Shown: piece after piece, positions 6,176 through 7,386 of the stretch
Layout of the letters: each line of letters begins with the position of its first letter
How positions within the stretch are numbered: the stretch's first letter is position 1
Source of the DNA: Collinsella sp.
GTDB taxonomy: Bacteria; Actinomycetota; Coriobacteriia; Coriobacteriales; Coriobacteriaceae
NCBI GenBank assembly: GCA_022713905.1
Contig: JAIHTM010000124.1
Span: forward strand, 1 to 7,386
Length of the DNA stretch: 7,386 nt
Reading direction: 5' to 3'
The notes under the pieces: generated by a model
What the model was told of the DNA's origin: nothing
The model's input: the letters and a program-made list of their open reading frames with translations, nothing else
Database searches by the model: none
Position numbers and translations under genes: made by a program

Positions 6176-6306
6176 TTCGCATAAATACGCGTGTATGTGC
6201 GTACTCTTGCGCGTATTACCGCCAAACGGTCATTATTAGACCGTAAACGGCGTATGTATGCGCATGTTCACGCAATCCTGCGCAGATAAGTGCGCACAAA
6301 CACGCA
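6176..6306. promoter_or_regulatory. phased GCG-hexamer region, likely operator/promoter of the oxidoreductase-DeoR operon
   Basis: GCG- or CGC-centred hexamers (TGCGCA, TGCGTA, TGCGCG, CACGCA, GGCGTA, ACGCGT) begin at 6187, 6198, 6208, 6249, 6259, 6269, 6279, 6291 and 6301. Nearly all steps are 10-12 bp, and a weaker TTCGCA lies at 6176. The two groups flank the dyad ACGGTC-ATTATTA-GACCGT (6226-6244). The left group, read in reverse complement, aligns loosely with the right group (GGCG, GCGCA and ACGCA at matching distances), giving a large imperfect palindrome. The promoter of the minus-strand operon should lie here; TATTTAT and AATATA-like boxes are seen but no clear -35. No coding capacity is evident. 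Operator function, perhaps for the DeoR protein, is inference. Confidence 0.5.
6226..6244. promoter_or_regulatory. central dyad ACGGTC-N7-GACCGT
   Basis: A perfect 6-bp inverted repeat surrounds the AT-only centre ATTATTA. An outer CGCC/GGCG pair (about 6220-6223 and 6249-6252) extends the symmetry across an internal loop. It sits at the centre of the phased hexamer region, about 100 bp upstream of the oxidoreductase start, and could be a primary operator. Confidence 0.4.
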
Positions 6307-6310
6307 CACC

Positions 6311-6341
6311 TAATCCCTCGGGGACGGAGGAAAACGGATCA
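6311..6341 (+). repeat. REP element copy A
   Basis: This 31-bp copy matches copy C (7299-7329) at 29 of 31 positions. The core is GGGGACGGAGGAAAACGGAT. Its left stem arm is altered (TAATCCCTC), so the hairpin is weaker than in copy B. It begins just after the phased hexamer region and ends 4 bp beyond the RAYT stop codon. Confidence 0.85.
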
Positions 6342-6345
6342 TCTT

Positions 6346-7176
6346 TTACGCGGAACGCCGTGATGATCCGTTGGGGACGGAGGAAAACGGATCATTTGAG
6401 GCGTCGCGCCAGCCAGCAGTTGCCCTTTTAACCGTTGCCTCACCCAGTCCGCAACAACGCACAAGCTGACCGACCGTCACGCCAGCCTTTCGTGCGCGTA
6501 TCATGATTGCACTTCGTTGATTCTTATCGAGTGCCTTAATATCGCAGGCATCAAACGGGGCCGCGAGATGTCGAACAAGCCTCAGTGCATCTTCGTCTGA
6601 TAGCTTTTCGCGCATTCCATAGGTCATTGAGTCTAGCTTCAGGACATCGTAAAGATGCCTTAGGTATGCGCGCTGATCAACACACGGCGAAGACAGTTCT
6701 TGAACTCGGCACATATCGCAGAACGCAAATTCATCATGCCCCAATACAAACGCATTCAGGCTCGACCATCGATATCCAAGAAGAGGGCCGCCATACGCCC
6801 TGACGGGGTTTAGATGTACAAAATCGATTGCTGTAAGAAAATGACTGTCATCTAAGACAGGAGTGCTGTAAAAGCGGTCCTGAAACAGATGACCGACACG
6901 CTGGTGCCTTGTATTGAAATAAAGCACATAGGAGGAGAGAGCCCGCTTCATTGAGGGAGACATGGCATCCTTTGGATCTTCCAATACAAGATGGAAGTGA
7001 TTGGACATAAAGCACCATGACAAAACCGAGATCTCCGAATGGCAGAAACAGTTTTTCAAACGATGGAGCAATGCCATGCGATCGTCGTCATCCTCAAAAA
7101 TGAGCTGATGAGCATTGCCTCTAGCGGTTACATGATATAGCCCGGTGGATGACTTTTGACGTGGCTGGCGGGACAT
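6346..7176 (-). CDS. REP-associated tyrosine transposase (RAYT, Y1_Tnp/IS200-like)
   Basis: Y1 HUH enzymes nick single-stranded DNA hairpins through a tyrosine. The 276-residue protein opens with GLYHVTARGNAHQLIFEDD (12-30) and has the metal-binding HUH motif H60-F-H62 in MSNHFHLVLE. The typical RAYT block RHQRVGHLFQDRFYS (90-104) and HLNPVRA (121-127) follow. The tyrosine normally found just before the IHxNPVRA segment is phenylalanine here (F119). A C-terminal HTH-like segment (about 221-254, RKAGVTVGQLVRCCGLGEATVK) is probably a DNA-binding addition. The last 16 residues (261-276) are encoded by REP copy B. The ATG at 7176 has AAAGGAG five bases upstream; a longer frame to 7296 exists, but its 40 extra residues precede this RBS and do not resemble the family. 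The gene is visibly more AT-rich than its neighbours, which suggests acquisition. Confidence 0.9.
   Translation of the reverse strand: MSRQPRQKSSTGLYHVTARGNAHQLIFEDDDDRMALLHRLKNCFCHSEISVLSWCFMSNHFHLVLEDPKDAMSPSMKRALSSYVLYFNTRHQRVGHLFQDRFYSTPVLDDSHFLTAIDFVHLNPVRAYGGPLLGYRWSSLNAFVLGHDEFAFCDMCRVQELSSPCVDQRAYLRHLYDVLKLDSMTYGMREKLSDEDALRLVRHLAAPFDACDIKALDKNQRSAIMIRARKAGVTVGQLVRCCGLGEATVKRATAGWRDASNDPFSSVPNGSSRRSA
6364..6394 (+). repeat. REP element copy B, overlapping the RAYT 3' end
   Basis: This is the best hairpin of the set: ATGATCCGTT (6363-6372) and AACGGATCAT (6386-6395) pair perfectly over 10 bp around the 13-base loop GGGGACGGAGGAA. It differs from copy C at one position, and that difference restores stem pairing. 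It lies inside the RAYT reading frame. Confidence 0.9.
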
Positions 7177-7181
7177 CTTGG

Positions 7182-7188
7182 CTCCTTT
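7182..7188 (-). promoter_or_regulatory. ribosome binding site that decides the RAYT start
   Basis: AAAGGAG on the minus strand lies five bases before the ATG at 7176. It supports the MSRQPRQK start, which begins the family-like region almost at once, over the upstream in-frame ATG at 7296. Confidence 0.75.
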
Positions 7189-7298
7189 CGCAGAACGGTT
7201 TAACGGCGGGCAGTAGCCAATATGCGAAAGTGCCAAACATGCAAGCCCAAGATAGGTAATACCCGTTTGAAACGAGCCCCATTCCAAATCATGCAAAA

Positions 7299-7329
7299 TG
7301 ATCCCTTGGGGACGGAGGAAAACGGATCA
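7299..7329 (+). repeat. REP element copy C
   Basis: A 31-bp copy beginning TGATCCCTTGGGGAC. Its own stem (TGATCCCTT with AACGGATCA) carries one mismatch. It forms a perfect 29-bp inverted repeat with copy D, so the C-D pair can fold as one long hairpin with a 26-base loop (7328-7353). It lies upstream of the RAYT gene. Confidence 0.9.
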
Positions 7330-7353
7330 CCAGGCCCCTTGCGGGCGGCAATA

Positions 7354-7382
7354 ATCCGTTTTCCTCCGTCCCCAAGGGATCA
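7354..7382 (-). repeat. REP element copy D, inverted
   Basis: It is identical over 29 bp to copy C in the opposite orientation. Tail-to-tail REP pairs of this kind are typical of BIMEs. The window ends four bases later in AAAA, so any further copies to the right are out of view. Confidence 0.9.
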
Positions 7383-7386
7383 AAAA

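Larger units (their letters stand above)
6313..7382. mobile_element. REPtron: RAYT gene flanked by REP elements
   Basis: A single Y1-type transposase gene has two direct REP copies at its 3' end (6311-6341, 6364-6394) and an inverted pair at its 5' side (7299-7327, 7354-7382). This is the layout described for RAYT genes, which are thought to be domesticated IS200-like transposases that spread short REP hairpins rather than themselves. No target-site duplication or classical terminal inverted repeat can be defined, so the outer limits are those of the REP copies and not proven element ends. Confidence 0.6.

Noticed and set aside
4814..6184. Long plus-strand open frame of 456 codons opposite the DeoR and oxidoreductase genes
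   Set aside because: It spans two well-recognised minus-strand genes, has no recognisable domain, and is expected from GC-rich codon symmetry.
7177..7296. Upstream ATG at 7296 as the RAYT start
   Set aside because: The 40 extra residues do not resemble the family, and a strong RBS directly precedes ATG 7176.
6311..7382. Complete IS200/IS605 insertion sequence with TnpB
   Set aside because: There is no TnpB-like gene, and flanking short REP hairpins fit a RAYT locus better than IS200 ends.

Overview
This 7.4 kb window is GC-rich and compactly coded. It looks like chromosomal DNA of a gut actinobacterium of the class Coriobacteriia, with a Collinsella-like feel. That assignment rests on codon use, a tandem-module U32 protein and GGGGAC-type REP hairpins. 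It is an impression from reading, not a database result.

Left part (1-3957). A minus-strand RidA-family deaminase gene (1-453, cut by the window edge and longer than usual) diverges from a plus-strand pair across a 299-bp intergenic region. The pair is an 830-residue U32 'peptidase' with two U32-like modules (753-3245), followed 15 bp later by a RluA-family pseudouridine synthase (3261-3920). U32 proteins of this architecture include the E. coli 23S rRNA hydroxylation factor RlhA, so the pair may be an rRNA-modification operon. It ends in a strong hairpin terminator whose loop carries a GGGGAC motif.

Middle (3958-4297). There is no gene here. Six near-identical 15-17 bp elements alternate in orientation every 40-41 bp (3989-4206), forming three ~80-bp hairpin units. 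A bidirectional terminator (4222-4258) follows.

Right-middle (4298-6310). A minus-strand operon encodes a Gfo/Idh/MocA-type NAD(P)-dependent oxidoreductase (start best placed at 6127) and, 3 bp downstream, a DeoR/GlpR-family repressor. Upstream lies a ~130-bp non-coding region with GCG-centred hexamers spaced about 10 bp apart, arranged around a short dyad. It looks like a multi-site operator, possibly for the DeoR protein.

Right end (6311-7386). A REP-associated tyrosine transposase (RAYT, IS200-like Y1 family; 6346-7176, minus) is flanked by four copies of a 29-31 bp REP element built around GGGGACGGAGG. One REP copy is read through by the gene and encodes its last 16 residues. The expected catalytic Tyr of the Y1 domain appears to be Phe. 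The most unusual items are the 40-bp-period alternating repeat array, the helically phased GCG array, and the RAYT with a REP-encoded tail.
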